Shown: positions 18,470 to 27,535, counted from the stretch's first letter. The stretch: DNA of 64,000 bases from JACCZX01 sp963829995 (GCA_963829995.1 CAWHKW010000005.1:1-64000), one strand, 5' to 3'. Notes: generated by a model from the letters alone, not told the origin. Translations and numbers: made by a program.

Positions 18470-19131
18470 ATGAAGAAGCTTCTGATTGGTGCTTTCGGTT
18501 GTCTGGTCCTGTTCGCCTCAGCGCCGGCGTCTGCGGTAATCACCCTCGACTTCGAGGGGATCGGCAATGAATGCAGTATTAATAATTTCTACAATGGGGG
18601 CACCGACTCGTGTGGTAACTCGGGAACGAACCACGCGATTGCCTTTGGTCCAAATAGCTTGGCGGTGATCGATGCGGATGCGGGCGGCAGCGGCAACATC
18701 GGCAACGAGCCCACTCCTGACACCGCCATGTTCTTCTTGACCGGTAGCGCGGTGCTCAACTATGCAGCCGGATTCGAAGACGGGTTCTCTTTCTTCTATT
18801 CATCGGTGTCGTTTCCGGCAACCGTTTCCGTCTACCTGGCCTTGACGCAACCGGCGCCCTGCTCGGTTCGATTAATCTCGCTGCGCTGGGCGCTGGCCCC
18901 GGTGACCCGAACGGCGCCTTTTCAATATGGGAAATCGGCTTCCTAGCCTTTGACGGCACAGCAATGTCGATCGACTTCGGCGGCACGGTGAATCAGATTG
19001 CCTTTGACAATGTCACCTTTGGTTCGATCGACCCGCGCCCGGATCCCGTTCCCGAACCAGCCACGCTTGCGCTGTTGGGGATCGCACTGGCAGGGTTAGG
19101 GGTCGCCGCTCGTCGCGGCAAGAAAAAGTAG
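18470..19131 (+). CDS. PEP-CTERM sorting-domain protein, frameshifted
   Basis: A Sec signal peptide (MKKLLIGAFGCLVLFASAPASA) leads an extracellular domain rich in Gly/Asn/Asp with two cysteines near residue 30-45. A single-base deletion near 18835 breaks the frame after ATVSVY. In the next frame the protein continues as GLDATGALLGSINLAALGAG and ends with the complete exosortase signal VPEPATLALLGIALAGLGVAARRGKKK: PEP motif, hydrophobic helix and basic tail. The repaired protein would have about 220 residues. It would be cut by XrtA and released to or anchored in the exopolysaccharide matrix. GGAGGGGA at 18459-18466 is the ribosome-binding site. Confidence 0.88.
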
Positions 19132-19142
19132 CGGCACGCTCC

Positions 19143-19160
19143 AAGCGCTGTTCGCTTTTT
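19143..19160 (+). terminator. Weak candidate terminator after the PEP-CTERM gene
   Basis: AAGCG and CGCTT (19143-19147 and 19153-19157) can pair across a 5-base loop and are followed by TTT. The stem is only 5 bp, so this is tentative. Confidence 0.3.
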
Positions 19161-19244
19161 GCGGGCCTGGGCTAAGGAAGCTAGGTACCGCCGCGTTCGT
19201 GTAACCTACGGCCTCGACTTGCGCCTCCGGTCGTCACCCTATTG

Positions 19245-19321
19245 CGCGGGGTGGAGCAGTCTGGCAGCTCGTCGGGCTCATAACCCGAAGGTCACAGGTT
19301 CAAATCCTGTCCCCGCAACCA
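19245..19321 (+). tRNA. Initiator tRNA-fMet (CAT)
   Basis: A complete 77-base cloverleaf with encoded CCA. The acceptor stem is CGCGGGG/CCCCGCA with the unpaired C1-A72 that marks initiator tRNAs. The anticodon loop is CTCATAA on a stem with the three consecutive G-C pairs (GGG/CCC) needed for P-site entry. The T loop is GGTTCAAATCC. It follows the PEP-CTERM gene and is followed by a clear terminator, so it is probably a single-gene transcript. Confidence 0.97.
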
Positions 19322-19336
19322 TTTTGATGCAGTAAG

Positions 19337-19364
19337 AAAGAGCCGCCCACCAGCGGCTCTTTTA
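19337..19364 (+). terminator. Rho-independent terminator of the tRNA-fMet gene
   Basis: AAAGAGCCGC (19337-19346) and GCGGCTCTTT (19353-19362) form a perfect 10-bp stem with a 6-base loop and end in a T run. It lies 15 bases after the tRNA CCA end. Because it is symmetric it may also act on the minus-strand genes ending at 19448. Confidence 0.85.
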
Positions 19365-19447
19365 CATTGCCGGGCTGCGTCACAGGAACTCATTTCGCCC
19401 GGGGCGCGTGCGCAACTGTTTGCCGATGAAATCCGGCGCCGCAGCTG

Positions 19448-20293
19448 TTAACTCTTATTCTGAGCGCCGGCAAAGAAAGCATTGAGTTCCTGGCCGGATG
19501 CTGCGTTAGCAAATCCGTCGAACTTTCCTTGCTCCGCTAATACTTTGGCGGCACGCATGAATCCACCCCATGCCGAGCGCGCCAGTGCACCTCCTACACT
19601 GACTCGCCGCACGCCAAGCGCGCCAATCTCCTGCATCGTCAGCTCACTTGTCGATCCCACCAGTAAATTGAACGGCTTCGGCGCGACCGCGGCGACAACC
19701 GTCGCGATGTGCTCGCGCGTGCGAATTCCCGGTGCGTAGAGGCAATCGGCGCCCGCCTGCGCGTAAGCCTTGAGCCTTGCAATTGTTTCGTCGAGATCGG
19801 GCCGGCCTACGAAGAAGCACTCGGCGCGCCCCACCAGCAACGTATCACCGCCCGCCTTGTCGATCGCCTTGCGCGCCGCGCGCATTCTTTCGACTGCAAC
19901 GCCGAGTTCGAACAGCGGCTGCGCTGCATCGCCGGTCGAATCTTCGATCGACAGTCCTGCCACGCCGGTATCCACCGCGAGTCGGACGCTTTCTGCAACA
20001 CCGGCTGTCTCAAGTGCAAAGCCACTTTCAAAGTCGGCGTTGACCGGAAGATCAGTCGCGGCCACGATCTCTCGCAAGTGCTCAAGCGCCATCTCGCGCG
20101 AAATGCCGTTATCGGGACGGCCTCGTGACCAGGCGAAGCCGGAGCTGGTAGTGGCAAGCGCCTTGAAGCCGAGGCCCTGCAGAAAGAGCGCGCTTCCAAC
20201 GTCCCACGGATTTGGAATGACGAAACAGCCGCTTTCGTGCAGCTGCTGAAAGGTACGCCGCTTACCGGCGATGCTGGGACGAGGCTCGGGCAT
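19448..20293 (-). CDS. Isocitrate lyase/PEP mutase superfamily enzyme
   Basis: 281 residues of the TIM-barrel PEP mutase/isocitrate lyase family. Visible motifs are CFVIPNPWDVGSALFLQGLGFKALATTSSGFAWSRG at the start, the metal-binding NADFESGFA, VAGLSIEDSTG, and GADCLYAPGIRT. The isocitrate-lyase catalytic KKCGH loop is absent. This points to the short phosphonomutase/oxaloacetate-hydrolase-like branch, whose substrates vary; I do not assign a reaction. It is the last gene of a tight minus-strand group, 20 bp after a GNAT gene. Confidence 0.88.
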   Translation of the reverse strand: MPEPRPSIAGKRRTFQQLHESGCFVIPNPWDVGSALFLQGLGFKALATTSSGFAWSRGRPDNGISREMALEHLREIVAATDLPVNADFESGFALETAGVAESVRLAVDTGVAGLSIEDSTGDAAQPLFELGVAVERMRAARKAIDKAGGDTLLVGRAECFFVGRPDLDETIARLKAYAQAGADCLYAPGIRTREHIATVVAAVAPKPFNLLVGSTSELTMQEIGALGVRRVSVGGALARSAWGGFMRAAKVLAEQGKFDGFANAASGQELNAFFAGAQNKS

Positions 20294-20313
20294 GCGATGT
20301 GTTCCTGATTCTT

Positions 20314-20823
20314 CTATGTGTCGATGTTACGCACCATGTGAATCTCATCGTGCAGCTCGCCATCCAGCAGCATGAACCCCCGCTCGACGCCGAACGAAGT
20401 GAATCCAACCGCTTCATAGAGCGCAATCGCCTTGAAGTTGGCTGCGTTGACTCCCAGATTGACCTGGCGTACCCCAGTCATCGAAGCGGCGCGCGACAAC
20501 GCGCGATCCACCAGTTGGCGGCCGACGCCGCGCCGGCGCGCGCTCGGCGCAACGTACATGCCCCAGATAAATGCCTTGTGCGCAAGCTTTTGCACCTCTT
20601 CCCGCTTCAGTCCGAGCATGCCGACGAGATCGGACTCGAGCCACGCTCCCAGGACGCACCGGTCCGGCTTTGCGGCCAGACGCTCTGCCACGACAGCGAT
20701 CGGCGTCTGATTCTCTTCCTCGTAGCTCGAAGCGAAAGCCGACGGGCAATCGCGCAGCGCTGCCAGGCGAAGGGTTTGAAACGCAGGAGCATCGTCCAGG
20801 CCGAGCTCGCGGATTTGCATCAT
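20314..20823 (-). CDS. GNAT-family N-acetyltransferase
   Basis: 169 residues with the GNAT acetyl-CoA-binding motif A as MYVAPSARRRGVGRQLVDRAL and a motif B region NAANFKAIALYEAVGFTSFGVE. The substrate is unknown. The start ATG overlaps the stop of the thioesterase gene upstream (ATGA at 20823-20820), indicating translational coupling. The C-terminus LLDGELHDEIHMVRNI is typical of this GNAT subgroup. Confidence 0.9.
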   Translation of the reverse strand: MMQIRELGLDDAPAFQTLRLAALRDCPSAFASSYEEENQTPIAVVAERLAAKPDRCVLGAWLESDLVGMLGLKREEVQKLAHKAFIWGMYVAPSARRRGVGRQLVDRALSRAASMTGVRQVNLGVNAANFKAIALYEAVGFTSFGVERGFMLLDGELHDEIHMVRNIDT

Positions 20824-21239
20824 CGCGCGTCTTCACTGGCAGGCAGGATGAGTTGCGTTTGCGTCACGACCGCGCACAGCTTTCCACTCTCCGACTTGAT
20901 TAGCGTTTGCCAAACCATCGTCGTGCGACCGCGGTGGAAGGGAGTGCATTCACCGACCACGGTCGAACCTTGCGCGACGCTGCCGATGAACTTCGTGGTC
21001 GAATCGACGGTCGTCGTGCGCGCACCATGCGGCAGGTTCTGGAAAGTGCCTATCGCACCTAGCGTATCGGCAAAGGCCATCATCGCTCCGCCGTGCAGAG
21101 CCGCCCCGGTAGTGCACAGGTCCGGGCGAACCATCATCGTGGCGACGACTCGTTCCTTGTCTGCTTCGGTCAATCGAATTCCCAGCAGGCCAGGCAACAG
21201 CGGTTTGAGTTGAGCTTCAAGGGATTCGATCGTCAGCAT
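20820..21239 (-). CDS. PaaI-like hotdog-fold thioesterase
   Basis: 139 residues. The hotdog core carries the catalytic-type motif LHGGAMMAFADTLGAIGTFQNLP and a second conserved strand TKFIGSVAQGSTVVGECTPFHRGRTTMVWQT. Such proteins hydrolyse acyl- or aryl-CoA thioesters; the substrate is not predictable here. The start at 21239 (MLTIESLEAQLKP) overlaps the preceding GNAT gene by 23 bases; the longer upstream reading is antisense noise from that gene. Confidence 0.88.
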   Translation of the reverse strand: MLTIESLEAQLKPLLPGLLGIRLTEADKERVVATMMVRPDLCTTGAALHGGAMMAFADTLGAIGTFQNLPHGARTTTVDSTTKFIGSVAQGSTVVGECTPFHRGRTTMVWQTLIKSESGKLCAVVTQTQLILPASEDAR

Positions 21240-21771
21240 CGTGCTTCCTTTTTGGCGCGAGAGACCGCACGAACATACGCTCCGTCGTCGAAAGGTGATG
21301 GCGTTGCAAATCGCTAGCAGCTGCGGGCGAGAAGTCAAGCCGCTCGAGCAGGCGAAGCGAGCGCTGATTTCCCACTTCAACTGTCGCCAAGCACCGCTCG
21401 ACGTCATACGCCGAGGCCAAGTGCTCGAGCATCGCCCGCATCGCGCGTTGCGCATAACCGTGGCCCCAGTACCTGCCTGCCAGGACATACGCGACATGCG
21501 CACTTCGACTCGACGCAACAGTCGCCTGCACATAACCCACCAGCGGATGATCGCGCGGATGAATTACCCAGTTCAACCAGGCCTCGCTGCCGTCGGGTGA
21601 CCTGCGCGCTTCCAGCCGCGCATAAACATCACGGAGATACTCCACGGAGGCGGGTGGGGAGTAGTCCAGATACTCATAAATCGCCGGATCGCGGAGCAGC
21701 TCGAACATCGCTTCCGCATGGCTCGTATGCAGCGGCTCCAGCGTCAACTCCGGCGTAACGATCGTCTGCAT
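21217..21771 (-). CDS. GNAT-family N-acetyltransferase (RimJ/RimL-like)
   Basis: 184 residues, Acetyltransf_3 type: LTLEPLHTSHAEAMFELLRDPAIYEYLDY at the start, the VAYVLAGRYWGHGYAQRAMRAMLEHL acetyl-CoA loop, and VEVGNQRSLRLLERLDFS. The start TGTAG-flanked ATG lies 20 bp after the PhoX-like gene, so it is probably in the same transcript. The acceptor is unknown. Confidence 0.9.
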   Translation of the reverse strand: MQTIVTPELTLEPLHTSHAEAMFELLRDPAIYEYLDYSPPASVEYLRDVYARLEARRSPDGSEAWLNWVIHPRDHPLVGYVQATVASSRSAHVAYVLAGRYWGHGYAQRAMRAMLEHLASAYDVERCLATVEVGNQRSLRLLERLDFSPAAASDLQRHHLSTTERMFVRSLAPKRKHDADDRIP

Positions 21772-21791
21772 GTGTAGTCAGATCGCGTACG

Positions 21792-23317
21792 TCAAACGCC
21801 GCTGTCACCCCATGGACCCGATATCGCAAACGTAATGCCAGGCGTCTGAACATTGCAGAACAGCACGCGGCCGGCCGGATCCCAACACGCGCCGGCAAAC
21901 TCGGACTCGCGGTAATCGCCAGGGTCGACGCGCTTGGCAGCGCCAGCGATCTGCGAAGTGGTTAGGTTGACGTTGTTCTTGCAGAAGATGAACGAGTCCC
22001 CCTGCGCGCTTACTCCGAGCAGCCGCGTCCCGAAGCCGAATGCATCCACCGAGCCGACGCCGTCCTCACACAAAAGAATGCCGCCCCGTGGGCTGACGAC
22101 AATATTGTCAGGGTTGTTGCCGACCTCTTTACGGTCGCTGACGAAGATCGCTTTCAGCTTCATCGTGGAGAGGTCCAGTTCCCATACAGCGCCGTGGCCG
22201 CGACCCGGACGATTCGCTGCATCGACTCCGGTCGCCGTATCCACCAAGTAGAGCTTGCCAGCGGAATACCAAAGCCCTTCGCCGCGCGCCAGTCGCAAAC
22301 CGCCGCCGGCCCACGCCTGGACGAACGGCCCACTTCCGACCGGAGGGCGCATGAATTCGGACAGTGATGGTCCGCCAACCGGACCGCTGTCCTGATCGGG
22401 GTCGGCGATGTCGATCCACTCGAGCGTGTATTCGTCGCACCGCTTGGCGGTGTTCAGGTTTGCGTTACTCGTGCCAACCACCTTCGCCGCCTGCAGCCGG
22501 CCGCCGGCGTCGAGCGATCCGAGGCGGCCCGTGGTGTCTGTCGGAACGAAGCGATAAAAGCCCGACACGTTGCGCAGGTCTTCGGTGAGATATACATAAC
22601 CCGTAGCCGGATCGACCGCCGCCGCTTCGTGCGCAAAGCGGCCCATGCCAACGATCGGGTTGCCGGTGGTCTGCGACGAGTTCGCCGCGACCTCGAATAC
22701 GTAACCGTGCCGCTTGCCCTGCGACGACGACTCATTGCTTAGCGTTTCTTCGCACGTTAACCACGAGCCCCACGGCGTCGGGCCACCGGCGCAGTTGATC
22801 AGGGTCCCGCCCAGGCTTGGCTCGACCGATACCCAGCCGTCGCGAAACACCAGATTGGTGGTGCCGCCAAGCGCGCTACGGCCACCGAATGTTCCATCGT
22901 CGTAGCGCCGCGGCGCGATGATCATCGAAGACGCAGAGCCGAACGCGCGCTCGTGATTGCGAATCAACACATGTTCGTCATCGCCGCCGACGCGGCGCGT
23001 CGTCACGACCGCCATACCGTCGTGACGGCCGGGACACGGCCGGCCGTCGAGCATCGTATCGCCGCTCCACGCAAACGACGCATACTGAAAGCCCGCGGGA
23101 AGCTGCAGCAACGGCAAGCCGGTCGATTGATCGGCCACCGGGGAGATCGGGCCATACGGTCCCGCCACGCTGCCCGAGAAGCCGCCGCACTCGCCGCCGC
23201 GGCGTTGCGCGCGTAAGCGGTCAGCGTGCCCGCGAATGTCGCTGCTGCGAGTGCACCAGAGCTTCGCAAAAACGAGCGGCGCGCAGCGCCCCGGTTCAGA
23301 TCAACCTGAGTCGGCAT
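21792..23317 (-). CDS. PhoX-like phosphatase (DUF839), Tat-exported, frameshifted near N-terminus
   Basis: The N-terminus, ATG 23317, reads MPTQVDLNRGAARRSFLRSSGALAAA, a twin-arginine signal (RRSFLR) for folded export. After about 45 residues the frame breaks near 23181. The rest (FSGSVAGPYGPISPVADQSTGLPLLQLPAGF onwards) runs intact for about 460 residues with PhoX/DUF839 features: TCEETLSNE, GRFAHEAAAVDPATGYVYLTED and NPDNIVVSPRGGILLCEDG. One missing base in a GCC repeat explains the break. PhoX proteins are calcium/iron phosphatases, but many DUF839 members have no proven substrate. Confidence 0.85.
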
Positions 23318-23648
23318 TAGCAAATCGTACTTCGCCGCTTGGATGGAAAACGTTTTGCGCGTGGTGAGGTAGCAGGCAGCGGCTGGCGTCGCGACACTGC
23401 CTCGCACGAGGGGTGTTTTTCCCTCCTCCCCCAACAAGTGAGACTGCCTCAAGCGCAAGCGTTGGGCGGAGCTGGCCTGCCTTCGGGGCGTCGCCCGAGG
23501 AACGGAGCAACGCCGGGGCTGTTAAGCGAAATAACGCTTTAGCCTTATTTCGCGCCGGCGTTGTGAGTACCGCAGTGGTCGGCACTTCAGTGCCCGACGC
23601 CCAGGCAGGCCAGCTCCGCCCAACGCTTGCGCGCCGCGACGCACTTAT
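23318..23648. other. Intergenic region with structured repeat upstream of the PhoX-like gene
   Basis: 331 bp between the AlaX stop and the PhoX-like start, both minus strand. More than half is occupied by the palindromic element described at 23453-23632. The remaining 23318-23452 should hold the PhoX-like promoter, but I could not identify clear -35/-10 boxes. Short reading frames here on both strands are by-products of the palindrome. Confidence 0.6.
23453..23632. repeat. 180-bp nested palindromic element (MITE/REP-like)
   Basis: The ends are perfect 30-bp inverted repeats (23453-23482 and 23603-23632, containing GTTGGGCGGAGCTGGCCTGC), extended inward by eight more paired bases (23486-23493 with 23595-23602). 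Inside lie three further inverted pairs: CAACGCCGG/CCGGCGTTG (23508-23516, 23555-23563), GCGAAATAA/TTATTTCGC (23526-23534, 23545-23553) and the hairpin GGCACT-TC-AGTGCC (23581-23594). The whole could fold as a branched structure. It encodes no transposase, so it is either a non-autonomous mobile element or a structured intergenic repeat. Confidence 0.8.
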
Positions 23649-24377
23649 CTACGCAAACTCAAGCACAACGCGACGCGTCTTCGCGCTTTTCTTTTCAATT
23701 TTCGCCACGCGAACTGCTCCGATCTCCAACGTGTTCGCGACGTGCGTCCCGCCGCACGGCTGAAGATCGACGTCCTGCACCCGCAACAGACGCACGCGGC
23801 CGAACCCGATCGGCGGGCTGACGCTCATCGACTTGACCAACTGCGGATTGGCACGCATCTCGTCGTCGCTGATCCATTCGCAGGCGACCGGGGTGGCCCT
23901 CGCAATCAATGCGTCGAGTTCGTCCTGAACGTATTGCTTGTCAAGGAGCTCGGTCATCGCAAAATCGAGGCGCGCGTAATCGTTCGTGATGCTGCAGCCA
24001 TCAACCATCTGCTTGACCACCGCGCACAGCAGGTGTGTTGCCGTATGAAAGCGCATGTGACGGTAGCGTCGGTCCCAGTCGATCTGCGCGCGCACGGGTG
24101 TGCCGACGGCCAGCTCAGCTTGCCACGCTTCGACAGGATCGATCACGTGCAGTGCATCGTCCGGGGTCGCCCCCTCGCGCTTTGCCTTCCGTGTATCGAT
24201 CACGCGCAGGCGCGCGCCGCCTGCCGTCGTGATGAATCCGGTATCGCTGGCCTGTCCGCCCCCGAGCGGATAGAAAACGGTGCGGTCAAGCTCGACGCCG
24301 TCATCGCCGACTCGCGTGACAACGGCGTCGCACTCGCGCAGATAGGCGTCTTCGCGAAACAGTGCCTGCGTTGTCAC
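23649..24377 (-). CDS. alaX: Alanyl-tRNA editing protein AlaX
   Basis: 242 residues homologous to the editing and C-terminal parts of AlaRS. It has the zinc-binding HTATHLL motif, the second motif CGGTHVANTLEIG, and an N-terminal beta domain with FYPLGGGQASDTG. It hydrolyses mischarged Ser- or Gly-tRNA-Ala in trans. The start is probably GTG 24377, seven bases from the neighbouring gene's stop, which suggests co-transcription with the PhnD/rhodanese gene upstream. Confidence 0.92.
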   Translation of the reverse strand: MTTQALFREDAYLRECDAVVTRVGDDGVELDRTVFYPLGGGQASDTGFITTAGGARLRVIDTRKAKREGATPDDALHVIDPVEAWQAELAVGTPVRAQIDWDRRYRHMRFHTATHLLCAVVKQMVDGCSITNDYARLDFAMTELLDKQYVQDELDALIARATPVACEWISDDEMRANPQLVKSMSVSPPIGFGRVRLLRVQDVDLQPCGGTHVANTLEIGAVRVAKIEKKSAKTRRVVLEFA

Positions 24378-24384
24378 TCGTCTG

Positions 24385-25560
24385 CTACGGGTTCGTCGGC
24401 AGATTCTCGGTAGTCCACTCCGGCATGCCGCCGCGCAGCCAGTACACGGAGGTAAAGCCCGATTCGGCGGCTACCTTGGACGCTTTGTACGACTTCCAGC
24501 ATTCGGCGCCATTGCAGAAGAAAATCACCGGCTGCGACTTGTCGAGCTTTGACAGCCCTCCGAACGAATCTGCCTTCGGATCGAAGTCAAGCGCCTTCAG
24601 GCTCTTTTCTCCGTATGGAATCAGTACCGCGCCGCGCGCGTGCTTGGTGTTGTATTCGCGCTCTGTACGAACGTCGACCAGGCGCGCTCCCTTTTGGCTC
24701 AACTCAAATGCCTGGCGAGCGGTCACGCGCGTCACTCCTTTGGGCGGGTTCGGAGTGAACAGTCCCAGGCCGGCCACGTACTCGTAGGGCGCCGCATTCG
24801 ATGCCGAAACAACACGGCCCGCATTGGGCACCAAGTTGTCCGGCGAGGCGAGCCATTGCATCACCGCGCGCCGCACCGCCTCGGGTGTGTCTTTCTTGAC
24901 CACCACCGTGACGCCGCTCGGCATGTCACGCGACGTCGCCAGCACGACACCGCTCTTTGGGTGCGCTTGCGACCACTGCTGCCATTCGCTTTCGAGTGCA
25001 ATCGTTGCTTCGGAACCGCCGCCTGTCATCGAGATCAAGCCCGCACCGCTGGTCTGACCGTACGTCACCTGCTTGAGCGTACGCGGCGTCATTCCGGCTT
25101 CCTGCAGCAGACCGCGCGCGACATAGCTGCGCAAAGAATCCTGTGCCGGGAAGTACGCGCGCCGGCCCTTCAGGTCCGCCAGCGACTTGATGCTGGGCGC
25201 GCCGACCAGGACGTACTTCGTCTGTCCGGCAGTCGAGCCGATGAGCTCGTACCCGTACACAAGGGCAGACGCCGCAACGTGCGCCGGGCCGACGATGACG
25301 TCGTACTCACTCGTCCGCGAAGCGCGCATCGCATCATGCATGTCGCGCATCGGCAGCACCACGACGCGTCCACCTAACATTCGCTGTAGTGGCGTTCCGG
25401 CGACCGCGACCGTCAACAAGTCCGAGCCTTCGTCGGACGTGTCGGCCACCACCATGACGCGCGTCAACGACGGTGCGGCCGCAGGCGGCGGCGCAGCTAA
25501 GGCGACGAGGGACATCGTCGCCAAGACAGCAGCGACCGAAAAATTGATGGAGTTGCGCAT
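24385..25560 (-). CDS. Periplasmic PhnD-like substrate-binding domain fused to a rhodanese domain
   Basis: 391 residues. A signal peptide (MRNSINFSVAAVLATMSLVALAAPP) leads a type-2 periplasmic binding fold resembling phosphonate/phosphate-binding PhnD proteins (YDVIVGPAHVAASALVYGYELIGS; VLVGAPSIKSLADLKGRRAYFP). From about residue 275 a rhodanese domain follows: RLVDVRTEREYNTKHARGAVLIPYGEKS with active-site loop FFCNGAECWKSYKA and WLRGGMPEW. The fusion implies a secreted sulfur-transfer or redox role linked to ligand binding; function is unproven. ATG 25560 begins the signal peptide, so it is chosen over longer readings. Confidence 0.85.
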   Translation of the reverse strand: MRNSINFSVAAVLATMSLVALAAPPPAAAPSLTRVMVVADTSDEGSDLLTVAVAGTPLQRMLGGRVVVLPMRDMHDAMRASRTSEYDVIVGPAHVAASALVYGYELIGSTAGQTKYVLVGAPSIKSLADLKGRRAYFPAQDSLRSYVARGLLQEAGMTPRTLKQVTYGQTSGAGLISMTGGGSEATIALESEWQQWSQAHPKSGVVLATSRDMPSGVTVVVKKDTPEAVRRAVMQWLASPDNLVPNAGRVVSASNAAPYEYVAGLGLFTPNPPKGVTRVTARQAFELSQKGARLVDVRTEREYNTKHARGAVLIPYGEKSLKALDFDPKADSFGGLSKLDKSQPVIFFCNGAECWKSYKASKVAAESGFTSVYWLRGGMPEWTTENLPTNP

Positions 25561-25648
25561 TGCGGTGACCCTCCAAAAAAGTGGGGTGCTCCAGCCCTTC
25601 AATCTTGACTTGCATTTTGACCGCCGGGTACACGGGGCGTCCATCTTT

Positions 25649-27154
25649 CTACCGCATTCGCGCGCTGCTTTTCGAACGATCACGGCGGGCACGCACGGGT
25701 TGGGCAAACAGCCAGTCATGGGCGACGGCGGCGTCGACCGCCTGCCCCCAGGGCAGCATACAAAGCGCGAGCACGAGTTTTTCGAATTCAGGCTCGAAAC
25801 GGTCGATGATCTGCTGCGGGGTGGCGCACAGTGCTCGATCCGTGATCAATCCAAACTGGACGCCGCCGTCGTACGACAGGATCGATACGCCGACCCCAAT
25901 GTCCCCCGATTGCGGCACCCAAACCATCAACCGCGTAACACGGGCGCCGGCCAGATGAAGCGCTTGCTGCGGCCCCGGAACGTTCGTCATCACCGCGCTT
26001 GCTTTGCGAGCCAGGAAGTCGAGTGCCTGCGTCTGCACAATGCGCGGCGCAAAGCCGGCGGCGCCTAACAGCGCCATCGATACCACCGCGGTGTATCCAG
26101 TCTTTAGCGCCTCCATGCGGCGCCGCACCTCGAACACGCGCGCGATCGGATTCTCGACACCGATCGGCAGCAGCAGCGGCACCAGGCCAAATTTGTTGCC
26201 GAGATCTTTCCAATGACGCGGGTCGCGCAAGTTCACCGGGACCATCGCTCGCAGCTCGCAACCGTCGACGTATTCACCGCGCGCCATCAGATAAGAACGG
26301 ATCGCTCCCGCAACACAGGCGAGCAGCACGTCGTTGACCGAGCATCCGAGCGCCTTGCCGACGGCTTTGACATCGTTCACTGCGATCGGCTCGTTCCACG
26401 CAACCACTTTGACGCCCGACGGCTTGCCCTTGAGACTCGTCGAATTGTCGTTCGGCATCAACGCGATCGCTGCCGCGTCTTTCGCCACGCGCGCGGCGAT
26501 CCCGGCGTATCCAACCGCAGCATCGACGAATGCGCCCTGCGTGTTCAGCATGGCGCCATAGCCGCGCAACACCCGGCTTGCAACGTCGCCAGTCGTGCCG
26601 ATCGCACTCACTGCGGCGGAAGTCAACGGCCGCAGCCGTGCGTCCCAGGCGCCGTTTTCGCGCGGGCGGTGTCGAGGCGTGCGGGAGTCGGTTTCGTCGT
26701 CCCCCTGTTCGGTGGTCAGCGCCAACAAGACGCCGATCAGCGCGATGCCATCGGCAATGCAATGGTGAATGCGCACGACCAATGCCTGTCCGCCCGCGTA
26801 ATTGTCGACCAACTGCATCTGCCAAAGCGGCTTGGAGTCATCGAGTGGCCGCGACGCCAGTTCGCCGACGAATTTCTTCAGCTCCGCAACCGTGCCGCGG
26901 CCGGGCAGCTTGCTACGAATCAGGTGGTCTTTCAGATCGAAGTTGTCTACCTCCTGCCAGTAGCACCCCGTCGCATCGCGCACGACGCGACTGCGAAACT
27001 GCCGATGCGTCACCAATCGAGTACCCAGCAGGTCGCGCAACCGAGCAAAGTCGACGTTACCGTCGAACTCGTAGACACCGACGATCATCATCAAATTCTT
27101 GGCGGAATCCATCCGCAACCACGCGGTGTCAACGGCAGACATCCGTTCACGCAT
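25649..27154 (-). CDS. Wax ester synthase/diacylglycerol acyltransferase (WS/DGAT family)
   Basis: About 501 residues. The start has MSAVDTAWLRMDSAKNLMMIVG, the condensation-domain active site HHCIADG lies near residue 130, and the C-terminal DUF1298 region has NVPGPQQALHLAGARV. It joins acyl-CoA to a fatty alcohol or diacylglycerol, making storage lipid. It lies next to acyl-CoA-binding protein (divergent) and a PHA gene, consistent with carbon storage. ATG 27154 is used; ATG 27142 (MSAVDTAW) is equally possible. Confidence 0.9.
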   Translation of the reverse strand: MRERMSAVDTAWLRMDSAKNLMMIVGVYEFDGNVDFARLRDLLGTRLVTHRQFRSRVVRDATGCYWQEVDNFDLKDHLIRSKLPGRGTVAELKKFVGELASRPLDDSKPLWQMQLVDNYAGGQALVVRIHHCIADGIALIGVLLALTTEQGDDETDSRTPRHRPRENGAWDARLRPLTSAAVSAIGTTGDVASRVLRGYGAMLNTQGAFVDAAVGYAGIAARVAKDAAAIALMPNDNSTSLKGKPSGVKVVAWNEPIAVNDVKAVGKALGCSVNDVLLACVAGAIRSYLMARGEYVDGCELRAMVPVNLRDPRHWKDLGNKFGLVPLLLPIGVENPIARVFEVRRRMEALKTGYTAVVSMALLGAAGFAPRIVQTQALDFLARKASAVMTNVPGPQQALHLAGARVTRLMVWVPQSGDIGVGVSILSYDGGVQFGLITDRALCATPQQIIDRFEPEFEKLVLALCMLPWGQAVDAAVAHDWLFAQPVRARRDRSKSSARMR

Positions 27155-27235
27155 CGGCGCTCGCTCCCTGATCTTTCTTACAACCACCCACTGCATAATA
27201 GTCGCGCGTCAGAGACCGTCACAACGAGGAGACCC

Positions 27236-27493
27236 ATGAGCGATTTGAAATCCCAATTCGAAACCGCGGTGGCCGATTCGAAGAATCTGCCCGAGCGCCC
27301 CGACAATCAAACGATGCTGAAGATGTATGGCCTTTACAAGCAGGCCACGAGTGGCGACGCCAGCGGCACCCGGCCGGGATTCACCGACATGGTGGGCCGC
27401 GCCAAGTGGGATGCCTGGAACGAAGTCAAAGGAACCTCGGCTGACGATGCGATGAAGCAATACGTTTCGCTGATCGCGGATTTGAAAGACTAA
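27236..27493 (+). CDS. Acyl-CoA-binding protein
   Basis: 85 residues, the full length of a bacterial ACBP. Ligand-contact motifs are visible: YGLYKQATSGD and RAKWDAWNEVKG, with the conserved alpha-helical pattern throughout. It binds medium- and long-chain acyl-CoA in the cytoplasm. GAGGAG stands just upstream of the ATG. The gene is divergent from WS/DGAT (82 bp apart), so both may be controlled from one intergenic region. Confidence 0.95.
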   Translation: MSDLKSQFETAVADSKNLPERPDNQTMLKMYGLYKQATSGDASGTRPGFTDMVGRAKWDAWNEVKGTSADDAMKQYVSLIADLKD

Positions 27494-27535
27494 GTTCGAC
27501 GGTCACGCAGGCGCCGAGCAGGCATTTGGCAGGCA

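Noticed and set aside
23301..23763. Overlapping small frames on both strands in the alaX-phoX gap
   Set aside because: They are generated by the palindrome itself and give similar peptide motifs on both strands, so they are not genes.
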